Origin: Emticicia oligotrophica DSM 17448 | GTDB lineage: Bacteria > Bacteroidota > Bacteroidia > Cytophagales > Spirosomataceae | Reading direction: 5' to 3' | Assembly (NCBI RefSeq): GCF_000263195.1 | Contig: NC_018743.1 | Location: 1-58,952, forward strand | DNA: 58,952 nucleotides | Part shown: positions 35,101 to 45,200 of the stretch, in pieces | Layout of the letters: every line of letters starts with the position of its first letter | Numbering within the stretch: position 1 is the first letter of the stretch | The notes under the pieces: generated by a model | Databases searched by the model: none | Seen by the model: only the letters and a program-made list of their open reading frames with translations | What the model was told of the DNA's origin: nothing | Position numbers and translations under genes: made by a program

Positions 35101-38100
35101 GTGCTATAAGTTGGCAAAATATTAAAATTAAATTCGCTTGTACAAACATTTCCAGTAATAGAAATTGTGAGTTGTTGCACCAAGTTTTCAATACTTTTAT
35201 CATTCACAAAGCCTTGTGCCAATGTAGTAAGGTCAGTCGGGAAAACAAGCGTATTTAATTTTGGATTTGTTTTTAAGGTTTTTATTAGTTGTTCTAAAAA
35301 CTCTTTTACACTTGCGGTCGTATAATTTCCGTTGGCATCTTTGCCTACGGCGGTTTGAGTGATAATGTCGCTTATCAATGGTTTCAAGAAAATCGACATT
35401 CCTTTATTGAGAGCGATATTGCATGAATTACAAGTGGTACATTCGGCGGCGGCACTTTCGTCGGCTATGATGGCAGCGTAGGTTATGGAATTATCTACAA
35501 TAGGAGTGGCTGTTGTTTGTTGGGTAATAGTACGAGCATTTGCACTACTTGGCGGAGACATAAGATTAATTGTTCTTACACAATCGCTATTGTTAATTCT
35601 ACAAAATGCCCTGATATAATCTTTGTCGCTTATGATAGAACCATCATAAATGATATTCCCATCCATATCTTTCCATGTAAGATTTTCAACAGGACAGCCC
35701 ACCGTAAAGATTGTACGAGATTGGTTTAGTCTATTATAAAAAATTGTCTTTTTTTCTGAAGAACCAATAGCCGATACACTACTTGGGTCAACAATGGTTG
35801 CAGTAAAATCTTCACAAAAGCCCTCTAACGTAATACTTTTGCTACATTGAGGTCTGGTGCAGCTCAAGGAATAGGTAGTTAGTTCAGCAGGAATGTTGAC
35901 TTCAAACGTATAAGAGCTTTGGAGGCGTCCTCCCCATATAACTTGACCAACACAATTATGTACAGTTACAATTTTCTTTGTTTTATCAAAATTATCTTTT
36001 ATTTCATAATAGAAATTACCTTCACGATTAACAATATTATTGCATGTTAAAACATTGATTGCAACAGCATTTGAAGTACAGTAATTAGTACCATCATCAC
36101 AAATGGCATAATAGGTGGAGTTTGATGATGGTCTAACAAGATTTGACCCTGATGAAAAAGATACTGTACCACTGCAATTACCACTGGTTGATAATGTAAT
36201 AGGTTTTGTATCTGATTCAGTGTAGTAATAATCAGAAGCAGAAAGCTTAAAATCATTTGTACACGGTTTGAGAATAAAAGAAGGCTTCACAACAGCACAT
36301 TGAATGTTTGTAAAACCATCTGCTTCGCAAGTAGCTTTGTATGTTTTTTCTGTTTGTGCTTTAACAGTTATTGTGTTAGTTGTTTCTCCTGTATCCCACT
36401 TTATTGTCCCTGTGCAATTATTAGCGGTAAATGTTACATTACTGTATTTATCAGCAGTGACAGAATAAGGTGATATTGTAAATGTTGGACATTGTACGGC
36501 CTTGGGTGCAATGAATACTGTAATTGCCTTAGCACATTTGGTGGTTGAGCAGGTGGCTGTATAGGTTGTGGTAGCATCTAATGATTTTATTTCGATGGTT
36601 GCCCCATTTCCTAAACCTTTATCCCATTTTACTTCTCCCGAACATCCAATCGCACTCAGAGCCACATTATTGTAGCTATCTTGTTTGCTGCTAACTTTAA
36701 AGTTATTACAATTAGGCGGAACAAAAGTTACAGTTGAAGATGCAGAACATTGGCGGGTTTCATCAATCTTACAGGTAATACTATATTTTTGGGCTTCGGT
36801 AGTTGGTATCACAGATATGCTCGTACCAGTACTACCATTCGACCAAGTTAAAGTACCTAAACATTCGCTTGCTTTTAATGTAACAGGGTCGGTGTTTTCA
36901 AAGATTTCGTTGAATGGACTAATTACAAATTTATTGCAATCGAGCTCAATCACATCAATTTTGATTACCGCTCTTACAGTATTACATTTTGATTCGTTTG
37001 GCGTACAAGTAACTGCATAATTCGTTTTTTCAGAGGGGCTAACGACTAACTGTCTATTGCTTTGTCCACTATGCTCCCATTTAATTGTGCCATTTGAACA
37101 ACCTACAATGGTAAGAGGAAGACTGGTGCCTTTTATTATTTTTTTTGAAGTGGACGTTATTTCTAAATTTTCAAATATGCAGTCTTTCGAAGATTTTAAT
37201 AAATAATTATCGTAGCAAGTTTTTATAACCCCGTTAACATTCTTGACGCATTTTGCATAAAAAGTAATAGGGGTTGTTCCAAGACCATTAATTTCAAAGT
37301 TATTATTTTGGTAGTCATAAGTTGGGGTACACTTTTCGCAAGCATCCCAATAAACATTTCCTCCTTCACATCCACTGACAGTAAAATTAGCTTGCCAGAA
37401 ACTACCATATTCATAAATAGGGTCATTGATTTTAAAGCTTATATCTGAGCAATCAGTACTTGTTACACTAATAGTGACAGATTTAGAGCAATCTAATGTT
37501 TTACAATAGGCAGTATATGTCCTTTCTCCACTTGGTTTTGCTGTATATTTTTTACCGCGTAAATTTATATATGGTGTATCCGACCACTCTACATCATCAT
37601 TTGGGCAACCACTGGCTGTCAGGGTGACAGATTGGCCTAATTCTATTGTATTAGAAGAAGAGGTTAAAATAAACCGTCCACATTTAATGTCAATTATTCC
37701 ATTTACCGATGTATCATATTTGGGGACATAAATGCTGTACGAATAAATATCTCCTGATATTAGTTTACCGATATTAACCTTGGTATCATTTGACCTTACG
37801 AAATAATGCTTCTCATTACCGTTTTTATCTTTGATTGTTACATCTATTGTATAACCGTATTCTTTTGGATAATCCCATTCAAGTAAAACAGTGCCATCTG
37901 ATTGTAAGCTGTACCTTACATTGGTAGGAGTAGGATTGGAAGACTTTTGAGTATCAAATAATCCTATCCCATATTTATCTACCATTTTATCACCCACATA
38001 GCCCTCAATTGTGAAACCATATTTACTTTTCTGGAGTAGATTTTTGAGATGTAAACGATTCCCAGTAACGGTTTCTATCAATTCCCCACCATCAGCGGTT

Positions 38101-40268
38101 TTGTAACTAATTACATATTTCGTAAAACGAGGGTCGCCTTGCCAAGTGAGAGTGGCATCGTTATAGCCAATATTGGTGGCCAATACATTTTGTATTTTTG
38201 GTGGTTTAGGGGTATTTTCTTGCTGTAACGCCTTGATTTTCTCAATAATGACATCTACTTTAGCCTTTAATGCAGGAATAGTCGGGTAACTTGTTCCAAA
38301 CTCAATGGTTTGTTTGTCGGCATTGAGTTGGGTCAAGATGGCGGTCATATCGCCCAGAATTTCGGCTATTTTTGGGTCAGTTTTGCCCGAACCAAATACC
38401 TCCGAAAACTTCTCTTTCCAAGTACCAATGGCTACTTCTACACCTTTGGTATAAGTCAATAAATCTTGTTTTTCTTGTGGCGTAGCCGTTCCTTTAATTG
38501 CTATTTCGTCACCCTTTTCTTGGTATTTTTTTATGGCCACCTCTAAATCACCATGAAAAACGATAGGTTCGGTGAGTTTGATAATATCGGCAATGGTTCT
38601 GACTTGCTCATTTTGTAAGTCAGCTTGGCTGATTGGGCGAGTGCGGAAATAATCCCCCACCTCATAGACACAGCCGCCTTGTGTACCTGCTTCACCTTTT
38701 TTTGCCTTGATTCCAGCAAACTCCACCGCCATGAAAGTATTTTCAAGGAAGGGTAATCGGACAAGCCCCTTGCCAGAAAAGGGACTACTTCCATTGGTTG
38801 CAGTTACTAAAACAGCATAGTCGTAAATACCCAGTACATCGCCTATCGCAAGAGCATCTAATTCAATTGTACCTGTAATAGCACGAGGCTTTGGGTGTTC
38901 GGGGCTACATTCAGCATAAGCATCGGCATCCGTCACACATTTGGGTTTAATGATTTTGTTGAAAATGCCCTCTAAAGTCTCCACTGGTCTTGTCGTACCG
39001 TCGGCGTTGAGTGTTACGCCAATGGTGTAAGGGTCAAGAATGGCTGGGTCAAGTTCTTCCACTTCTTCATCAAACTCTGAATCATCAATTTTAAATGTGA
39101 CAGGGTCAGTACTGGCATCACCCGAAGGAAGCAAATCTCCTGCACTGAGGGCGGTCATGGTGTTGGTATTATCTCCACAAGCCGAACTGAGTTTAAACTC
39201 ATATTCTGTTTTATCTTTTAATCCACTAATAACTGCATTGTTATTATTCAAAGGCAATGAGTTCCAAACCGTTGTGCCTTCCTGCTTATACCAAGCCGTA
39301 ATAGGATAAGTCTCGGCATCTTCGGCAGTGGCTTCACAAGTGATTTGCACTCTTCCTTTACCGATTGGGTTAATTACCATACCTTCGGGGGCTACGCAGG
39401 GCTTGCCGTAGCTAAAAGTAACCACTTGACTTTTTCCCTCATTTTCGTACTCATCGGCTCCATTGGCATCTCTTTCTTGCACCTGTACGGCATAGCGTTT
39501 TCCTTTCTCCAGCGGAATATTCCCTGCTCCATAATTAAAATAAGGATTGGTAGTGGTAATTTCAATTGGCTGAATTCCGCTATTGGCAACTACATTGGGG
39601 TCATCATCGCCGCTGAGGGGGTAGATTCTAAGTTTATAGGTTTTTCCTTGGGCGGCATTCAACGATGCCGTGCTGCGGCTCGTCCAAGAAAACAAAACAT
39701 TTTGAGGAGTTGTAACGGGCAGAATCGCTCCATCCTGCGGAATATTGATGATAGGCGGATAGTTTTTGAATACATTCATCAAGGCCATACCCGTATTAGA
39801 TACTTGTCTGTTTCGGTCAACTTCGTAGGCTTCTACTGTCCAAGTGTAGAGTCCTTCAGGCAAACGTCCACCATTATACAAAGCACTAATATCCACGCCA
39901 TCCACAACTAAATTCGAGATATTGAAATACTCGGCTAAATCACTGGTGGTCAGCATTCTTGGTTGTCCAGGGATTAGTGTCAAGGTCTGATTTGGAATAA
40001 AGCCATCTACGGTACGAATATCAATCCCAACGCCCGACAAACGGATTTTTAGATACACATCCACCGACGGTTTAGTGAGGTCTTTGAGCAATAAATGCAC
40101 CTTGAACATATCGGTACTGGTACTAATCTCCGACCATTTTAAAGAGTAGCTCGGCTTGACAATGGGCGTACAAGTAACGGGATAATTTTGGCTCCAAGCC
40201 TTGAATGAAAGGAAAAGTATTAAGAACCTTAGCGATGTAATGAAATACCTTTGGGAGTGTACCTTCAT
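32109..40268 (-). CDS. 2719-aa polymorphic toxin: FnIII/Ig stalk, Hint domain, HNH/WHH-like nuclease tip
   Basis: A giant secreted toxin. A signal peptide (residues about 1-26) is followed by fibronectin type III-like domains (about 290-366 and 684-760) and a stalk of Ig-like repeats with W-S-N-G/T-x-Y-x-x-x-C patterns (about 860-1600). A SprB-like repeat (about 1735-1800), a region with cysteines and a hydrophobic pre-toxin segment (about 2235-2290) come next. A Hint autoprotease domain follows (about 2340-2485: initial CGSCLAQNTAV, TxxH in STTEHEF, end SNGWCVKG). The final 230 residues are the toxin tip: VWHHFDDFE, then T-M-Q-L-V, V-H and A-H-S-G-S-V-A-Q-W-K, the signature of HNH/EndoVII-fold nucleases of the WHH type. 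Hint domains in such toxins release the tip by self-cleavage. The SUKH immunity gene follows directly. No T9SS sorting tail is present, so the export route is open. Confidence 0.85.
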   Translation of the reverse strand: MKVHSQRYFITSLRFLILFLSFKAWSQNYPVTCTPIVKPSYSLKWSEISTSTDMFKVHLLLKDLTKPSVDVYLKIRLSGVGIDIRTVDGFIPNQTLTLIPGQPRMLTTSDLAEYFNISNLVVDGVDISALYNGGRLPEGLYTWTVEAYEVDRNRQVSNTGMALMNVFKNYPPIINIPQDGAILPVTTPQNVLFSWTSRSTASLNAAQGKTYKLRIYPLSGDDDPNVVANSGIQPIEITTTNPYFNYGAGNIPLEKGKRYAVQVQERDANGADEYENEGKSQVVTFSYGKPCVAPEGMVINPIGKGRVQITCEATAEDAETYPITAWYKQEGTTVWNSLPLNNNNAVISGLKDKTEYEFKLSSACGDNTNTMTALSAGDLLPSGDASTDPVTFKIDDSEFDEEVEELDPAILDPYTIGVTLNADGTTRPVETLEGIFNKIIKPKCVTDADAYAECSPEHPKPRAITGTIELDALAIGDVLGIYDYAVLVTATNGSSPFSGKGLVRLPFLENTFMAVEFAGIKAKKGEAGTQGGCVYEVGDYFRTRPISQADLQNEQVRTIADIIKLTEPIVFHGDLEVAIKKYQEKGDEIAIKGTATPQEKQDLLTYTKGVEVAIGTWKEKFSEVFGSGKTDPKIAEILGDMTAILTQLNADKQTIEFGTSYPTIPALKAKVDVIIEKIKALQQENTPKPPKIQNVLATNIGYNDATLTWQGDPRFTKYVISYKTADGGELIETVTGNRLHLKNLLQKSKYGFTIEGYVGDKMVDKYGIGLFDTQKSSNPTPTNVRYSLQSDGTVLLEWDYPKEYGYTIDVTIKDKNGNEKHYFVRSNDTKVNIGKLISGDIYSYSIYVPKYDTSVNGIIDIKCGRFILTSSSNTIELGQSVTLTASGCPNDDVEWSDTPYINLRGKKYTAKPSGERTYTAYCKTLDCSKSVTISVTSTDCSDISFKINDPIYEYGSFWQANFTVSGCEGGNVYWDACEKCTPTYDYQNNNFEINGLGTTPITFYAKCVKNVNGVIKTCYDNYLLKSSKDCIFENLEITSTSKKIIKGTSLPLTIVGCSNGTIKWEHSGQSNRQLVVSPSEKTNYAVTCTPNESKCNTVRAVIKIDVIELDCNKFVISPFNEIFENTDPVTLKASECLGTLTWSNGSTGTSISVIPTTEAQKYSITCKIDETRQCSASSTVTFVPPNCNNFKVSSKQDSYNNVALSAIGCSGEVKWDKGLGNGATIEIKSLDATTTYTATCSTTKCAKAITVFIAPKAVQCPTFTISPYSVTADKYSNVTFTANNCTGTIKWDTGETTNTITVKAQTEKTYKATCEADGFTNIQCAVVKPSFILKPCTNDFKLSASDYYYTESDTKPITLSTSGNCSGTVSFSSGSNLVRPSSNSTYYAICDDGTNYCTSNAVAINVLTCNNIVNREGNFYYEIKDNFDKTKKIVTVHNCVGQVIWGGRLQSSYTFEVNIPAELTTYSLSCTRPQCSKSITLEGFCEDFTATIVDPSSVSAIGSSEKKTIFYNRLNQSRTIFTVGCPVENLTWKDMDGNIIYDGSIISDKDYIRAFCRINNSDCVRTINLMSPPSSANARTITQQTTATPIVDNSITYAAIIADESAAAECTTCNSCNIALNKGMSIFLKPLISDIITQTAVGKDANGNYTTASVKEFLEQLIKTLKTNPKLNTLVFPTDLTTLAQGFVNDKSIENLVQQLTISITGNVCTSEFNFNILPTYSTVANTLLPLAIPPLTLTATTTNASCDLNNGSVKLSATGGTPPYQYSKDGTTFQSSDTFEALVVGKYTFYVKDAKEEKGNTSVTIEEKAFEAPPQEIELTIIPLGNARTNNSANELLTNSRANITVNGLYIAPDGRAVRLPAGAVPIQLRFTGTWGLPPAGTLQGFKWNGSIYFAEIRGYINQSFVGYRKVPLCPEVYLKDIYETTSGETDAFYFKKFKDANGCGIQKISVKYTFNPTGDQSLIKISPDIAGDIAEKAYYTDQNACNPTNYVNKDGFKNNNTSLSADKAENLNKLTNTLNSKLGELLKVTLVAVNSADIEKMKIEAQEKGLQTLEVFEFEGVYLFAFGGGEIGTCEKDYITRKMKDVQSSDSFKTLGKWDKIIASTSTYYYNWFFAILKCRVAKEKYYTCTKDATNKETCTLKAGASEAEAFVAGFVHSVIEDLDFVEMASGIITMAKAATTSIATEYLNYPKELYEVYQKAPSTWSGEDIYKIIPPVKPTKESVEFVSNAISFFYSYYITDANYWTSGELTAMVAPAVITGGLYLAKKLPQITSKLAGRLASKVAGLGENLNIVALFKAGKKIDYDDIGDIEQIVVKQADEQIENIYEKVDDKLVKICGSCLAQNTAVFGTNATLENLQPLATVQTLEKDGSIGTRNVWGKTSKKVAEITKIWFNGEVIKSTTEHEFIGKTGKVMASAIRKGTLLFSLALQSFVPVDSAFIVKEPTIVEGLMLDGVEAYGVGAMGIATAPSNGWCVKGLDLVGHMKFNDWVIKNKTTLKYGTKVGDDAAEAIADALTKKLDDLGVNKTKTIIETLEDSQGRMTFVIKTDGVTHDLVTIQKNIRGEHSIDTYSRAYNPNANTNIDVGVSSNRLVPDYTKDMAGNPSNRYLYPQNLLPQGKSPVVRIKMSGKRRGTDGDFHRANIEAGLTGLDAPTDYVWHHFDDFEVDVNGDVWCTMQLVRSDVHTGISGMAHSGSVAQWKSYFIDSSNAPNNLWYNQ

Positions 40269-40321
40269 AGTGAATTATATTATTGCTTTTTTGATACCAA
40301 AGCATCAAAAAGTGTGGATGT

Positions 40322-42166
40322 TTATTTTTTTAAGACCTTGACTTTCGGACTTAGGGACTGCGTAAACCGATATGCATAGGCCAAATTAGTGGTTAATTCT
40401 TTAAATGAAGATGGATTAAATCCCTCCTTCCTTTGAGCGTCAGCCAGACTTTGTTTGTCTAAATAAATGATGTTCAAAGTCAAGTTATGCTTCTTTTGAA
40501 TGGAATAAGTCAAGCCCACTCGACCACTAAGGATATTATTGGTTACAGCACCTTGTGCCAAAGAACTGCTATACATCAAACCCACCATCGCATTTAATTC
40601 ATTGGCAAAGCCCTTGCTCAAGGTCAGGGAAGGCCCCCACATGAAATCATTGAAGGCGGCCACCTCATTTTTACTCACATTCATTGCTGCGGCCAAATTA
40701 AGTTTTTGGCTCTTGATGCCATAGCCATAATTGGCTGAAAGATTATAGAGTTTCGCAGCATTATTTTGCCCTCCCTGCTGGTCATTGCCATTTTGATAAA
40801 TCAAATTAATAGCCAAATTATTGATAATATCATCCGATGCCGATGGCAAAGCAAAGTTCATCATCGCCGTGATATTTTGATTGATTTGTCTGAAATTCAG
40901 CGTATCAAGGGCATCATAGGGTGTAATTTGGGTCAGATATTCAAAACTTGAACGAAGATTTGAATAGCTCAAAAAGTTAGAATAGGAGAAATTCAAACTT
41001 GTTTTCTCGGAGGGTTGGAGAGCCACATTGGCCATCCCGACGAATCGACTTAGGGTTTGTAATTTATCTTTCGTTAAATTATCTCTTTGCAAACCTACAT
41101 TGCCATTAATAGAGATTTTCCCGTTTTGAAATTGCGAAGCCACTTTTGCCGTAATATTTTCCAAGTTATTGGTAAAGTAATAGGCCCCCAAGGTACGGTA
41201 TTCTGGGTCGACTCGGTTATATTCTACCCCACTCGTAAACCCCTTGCCTTTATAATCCATTCCCAAACGAATGGCTTTGTTATAAGTCGTCGAAGCATTG
41301 AGGGGCAATAAACCCACATAAGAATTAAAAAATGTTTTTTTTCTGGCACCTTCCATTCCCCGTATGTCAGTCGTCATGCCCGAAAAAGCAATTTCTGACT
41401 GAATACTGAGTTTTTTGCCAATCCCCTTTTTGAGTTTGAGCGACGTAGCTACATTGGCCTGTGGAAAAATGCGTTGGGCATCCAACGAATACGGCAAAGA
41501 ATTATAACGGTCTTTGGCGGTAAATAAAATAAGCTCAGCCGCATCATTTTCTTTTTTTACGCCCAGCATTACACCCACACCAAAACGTTTAAAAGAAGGC
41601 TGGTTGTTACGAACGGTGAAAGCAGTATCCAGTCGAGTCGCCTTTTTTAAATTTCCAAGCATTAAACTTACGTAAAACTGAGCCTTTGAGGCATCTTTAC
41701 TTTTAGGTTTATACTCCACCCCAATACCATCGTAGCGATGAGCCGCCAGCGTATAAGGAGAAAAATTCAAGGCACAAGTACCGATATGCAACGTCCAACC
41801 TTTGTAAGTGGGTTTTAAAACCAGTCGATTAAAAGGTTGAGTAAAACGGTAATTTCTATCAAAAGGATGAGCAAATTGTACATTCTGGTTAGAAAAGCTA
41901 AACTGCACAGGCATTTTGATTTTACCCAAAATATCCAAAGTCAGATTACCGCTGTACAAAAAGTTCAATGGTACTTGTCGATCAGCAATGCCCCAAGCAT
42001 TGTAGTAGCTATGATTGGCCGTGATACCCCCATTGACTTTGATACCGCCGTTAAAAAGGTCTTTCACTCGAAAGTTCTTTAACTTTTCCAAGTCTTGGGC
42101 TTGGCTTTTTTGAAGGCCAATAACTACAAAAACTAAGATATTGAATAGTATGACGATCTTCTTCAT
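40322..42166 (-). CDS. Outer-membrane beta-barrel protein of the toxin locus
   Basis: A 614-aa protein with a signal peptide (cleavage near SQA-Q, about residue 23) and a body of alternating amphipathic strands ending in an aromatic residue close to the C-terminus, typical of an outer-membrane barrel. No plug, TonB box or POTRA domain is seen, and it is not PorP/SprF-like in size. It lies between the SprB-type adhesin (39 bp upstream) and the toxin (53 bp downstream) in one operon. It is therefore a candidate surface anchor or export channel for either giant protein. A strong Shine-Dalgarno-like GGAGGAG precedes the ATG, which is uncommon in Bacteroidota and may ensure high expression. Confidence 0.7.
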   Translation of the reverse strand: MKKIVILFNILVFVVIGLQKSQAQDLEKLKNFRVKDLFNGGIKVNGGITANHSYYNAWGIADRQVPLNFLYSGNLTLDILGKIKMPVQFSFSNQNVQFAHPFDRNYRFTQPFNRLVLKPTYKGWTLHIGTCALNFSPYTLAAHRYDGIGVEYKPKSKDASKAQFYVSLMLGNLKKATRLDTAFTVRNNQPSFKRFGVGVMLGVKKENDAAELILFTAKDRYNSLPYSLDAQRIFPQANVATSLKLKKGIGKKLSIQSEIAFSGMTTDIRGMEGARKKTFFNSYVGLLPLNASTTYNKAIRLGMDYKGKGFTSGVEYNRVDPEYRTLGAYYFTNNLENITAKVASQFQNGKISINGNVGLQRDNLTKDKLQTLSRFVGMANVALQPSEKTSLNFSYSNFLSYSNLRSSFEYLTQITPYDALDTLNFRQINQNITAMMNFALPSASDDIINNLAINLIYQNGNDQQGGQNNAAKLYNLSANYGYGIKSQKLNLAAAMNVSKNEVAAFNDFMWGPSLTLSKGFANELNAMVGLMYSSSLAQGAVTNNILSGRVGLTYSIQKKHNLTLNIIYLDKQSLADAQRKEGFNPSSFKELTTNLAYAYRFTQSLSPKVKVLKK

Positions 42167-42205
42167 ATTTTACTCCTCCATCGGGGTGGTCATGGTTGTG
42201 GGTGG

Positions 42206-45200
42206 CTAATCAATAATGGCAATCCTTGTTTGGTTGACGGAATCTTCACTTCTGACAATGAGGAGGTAATTATCCGACTTCACTTTCACATCCATTTCAA
42301 ATACATGCTGTAGTTTGGCCTCGCTTAAGGTTGTTTGATAGACTGTTTGTCCTGAAGATGCCCTCACTAAACTCACTTCAATAGGCTTTGCTCGAATCAA
42401 ATCTACTGTAACGCTAAACTTTCCATAATTAGGATTCGGCAAAACAACCACCTTACTAATAAGTTTAGCTTTATCATAGCCTAATTTAGGGTCAGTTTTA
42501 TCAACATCTTCGGGTTTGAAAACCTCAATATCATGTTTAACAAGAGCGATACAATCTCCCAGAAAGGCTTGCATCTGAACTACATATTTGCCATCATTGA
42601 CAAAAGCAAACTTGATGCGTTTGATGTTTTCCTCCATCTTGTCAGCTTCGGCTGGTAATGTCCAAATCACCTTATCAGGAATTGGTTTGGTTATATCCAT
42701 TGCTACGACTTCGTCTCCCACAAAAACCTGTACTGGCAATAAAAAATCTGCATCCAAAGCCTTGTCATTATTGACGAGCTCATAGGCAGCTTTCACTTCA
42801 CAGCCTGACGCATTTTTAACCGACACACTGTATTTGCCCGCCACTGAAGTGGTTAAGGACTGGTGGTCTTGGCTGAGTTGCATATTTTCTTGTAAAGCCA
42901 GCTCTTTCAATGGGATTGCTGTGCCATTAAAATACCACTGAACGATCTGATTGGGGTTATTAGCATTGAGTATCAACTGCTGTCCCTTACAGACTTTTTC
43001 GGGTAAATAAGAGCTAAAATCAATCGCATTGAGTTGGGCTGGAACAGGAACTTTGACCGAGGTTTGGAGCTGACAACCATTGGCATCTTGCAATCGAATA
43101 GAATAAGTCCCCGAAGTAAGATTATCAAAAACAAATGCATCAATCGTCGATGGATTTACCATCGAAAGAACTTCATTCAATTGAGTTTTGTAAGGCGGAG
43201 TACCTCCTTTCATCGAAATGGTAATGGCTCCATTGGCATCTCCCACACAAGCAGGGGTGACCACTTTCTCTTCCGTCGCACGCAAAGCAGTTGGCCACTT
43301 CAGTACCACACTTTTGATTGTATCTTCGCATTGTTTGGCATCCAATACCTTGAATGTATATTCAGCTTGGCTGAGTTTTTCAAAAAGTCCTGTTTTGGTA
43401 GAATCAACATTATCCCGAATGAAGGTATAACCCCCATTCCCCCCAACAGCCTTAACTTCGATGATACCATTGGCTTCTCCCGCACACAAAGGATTCGCTT
43501 GCTTGACAAGGCTCATGAGAAGCTTGTCGGGTTGTTTTAAAGTAATCTCCGTCTTCTTGAAACATTGGTTCGCATCTTTGACATAGATTTGATAAGTACC
43601 AACCTTTAGGCTCTGAAAGAGGGGTTTGTCTTCGTAAATTTTATCATCCAGCGAATAAATAAAATTAGGCGTTCCGCCCGTAGTATTTATCAAAATGGAG
43701 CCATTGGCTTCCCCAAAACAACGAATCAAATCTTGGTTGATGGGAAATAACTTCAGCTCATCGGGTTGTTTCACTTCTACATTTTGGGTATAAATGCAGG
43801 CATTTTTATCCCGAACCGTCATCTGATAATTTCCAGCAAAGAGTTGATTAAACTCAGTTCCCGTTTGGAAAGCCTGTTGATTTAAGTTATACTCATAAGG
43901 CTGCGTTCCGCCTGAGGCAAAAGTATTAATTTTGCCCGTTTGGTCGCCATAACAATCATTGGTCTTGACCGTAAAACTCGCCTTTAATAATTCAGGTTCT
44001 GACAAACTTGTACTAAGTAAAAACGTACAATTATTGACATCTTTTCCAGTTACCTGATATGTTCCTGCTTTGAGATTCGTAAAAATGGGGGATGATTGAA
44101 AAGTAGTATTATCCAAAGAATAACGGTAAGGTTGAGTACCACCATTGATGCCTACTTCCAGTTTGCCCGTCTGGTTTTCAAAACAAGTCAAATCACTTTT
44201 GGACACCAAATTCAAAGACAATGGAGCGGGCTGATCAATGCTTTGTTCAATGGTTTTCACACAACCTTTACTGTCTTTGACATATACCGTAAAATTTCCA
44301 GCAGGAAAAGCTGTCAAGAGTACTGCGTTCTGATAAGTACTATTATCTTTAGAATATTGATACGGACTCGTACCACCCGTAGCGGCTAAAGTGATGGTGC
44401 CATCGCTACTGCCATTGCAAAGGGTATTACTAAAAGCCACCACCGAAGGCACGAGTAAAGTCGGTTGAGTGACGGTAATAACAGTGGAGGTTTTGGTACA
44501 ACCATTGGCATCTTTGACCCAAAACTGGTAGGTATTGGCCTTTAGTCCATCAAAGACATTACTACTAACAAAGTTGGTCCCATCTATTGAGAACGTATAA
44601 GGAAGCGTTCCACCCGAAGCAATCACTTGTCCCTTGCCGTCACTTCCCGCAAAACACGAAACCTCTTGCAGTACACTCGAAGCAGTAGTTACCAAGGTAG
44701 GTTGGCTCAAAATTGGGTTTTGAGTAAAACTACAACCATTGTTGTCTTTCACCGTCACCGTATAATTCCCTGCCGAAAGATTCGTAAAATCATTACCCGA
44801 TTGGTAGTTAGTGCCATCAAGTGAATATTGGTACGGACTCACCCCGCCCGTTCCGACAATGCTAATTTTTCCTGTTTGGTCGCCATTACAAAGATTACTT
44901 TGCAGTGTGATGTTGGACTGTAAGAGACTGGGTTGGCTCAAAGTCACTCGAATACTGTCCAAACAGCCAATGCGGGTTTGGGCGGATATTTTGTAGGTTC
45001 CTGCACTCAAACTACCAAAATTGGCATTCGATGAAAAGCCACCATTATTGATGGCATAAGTAAACGGCCCCATGTTATTATCGCCAAAGGCATTGATAAA
45101 ACCATTATTGCCACCAAAACAAGAGATATTTCCCAAGGCCGATACTTTCAAATCCGCTCGGTTTTGTTCTTTGATTTCTACACTGACTACACTTTTGCAG

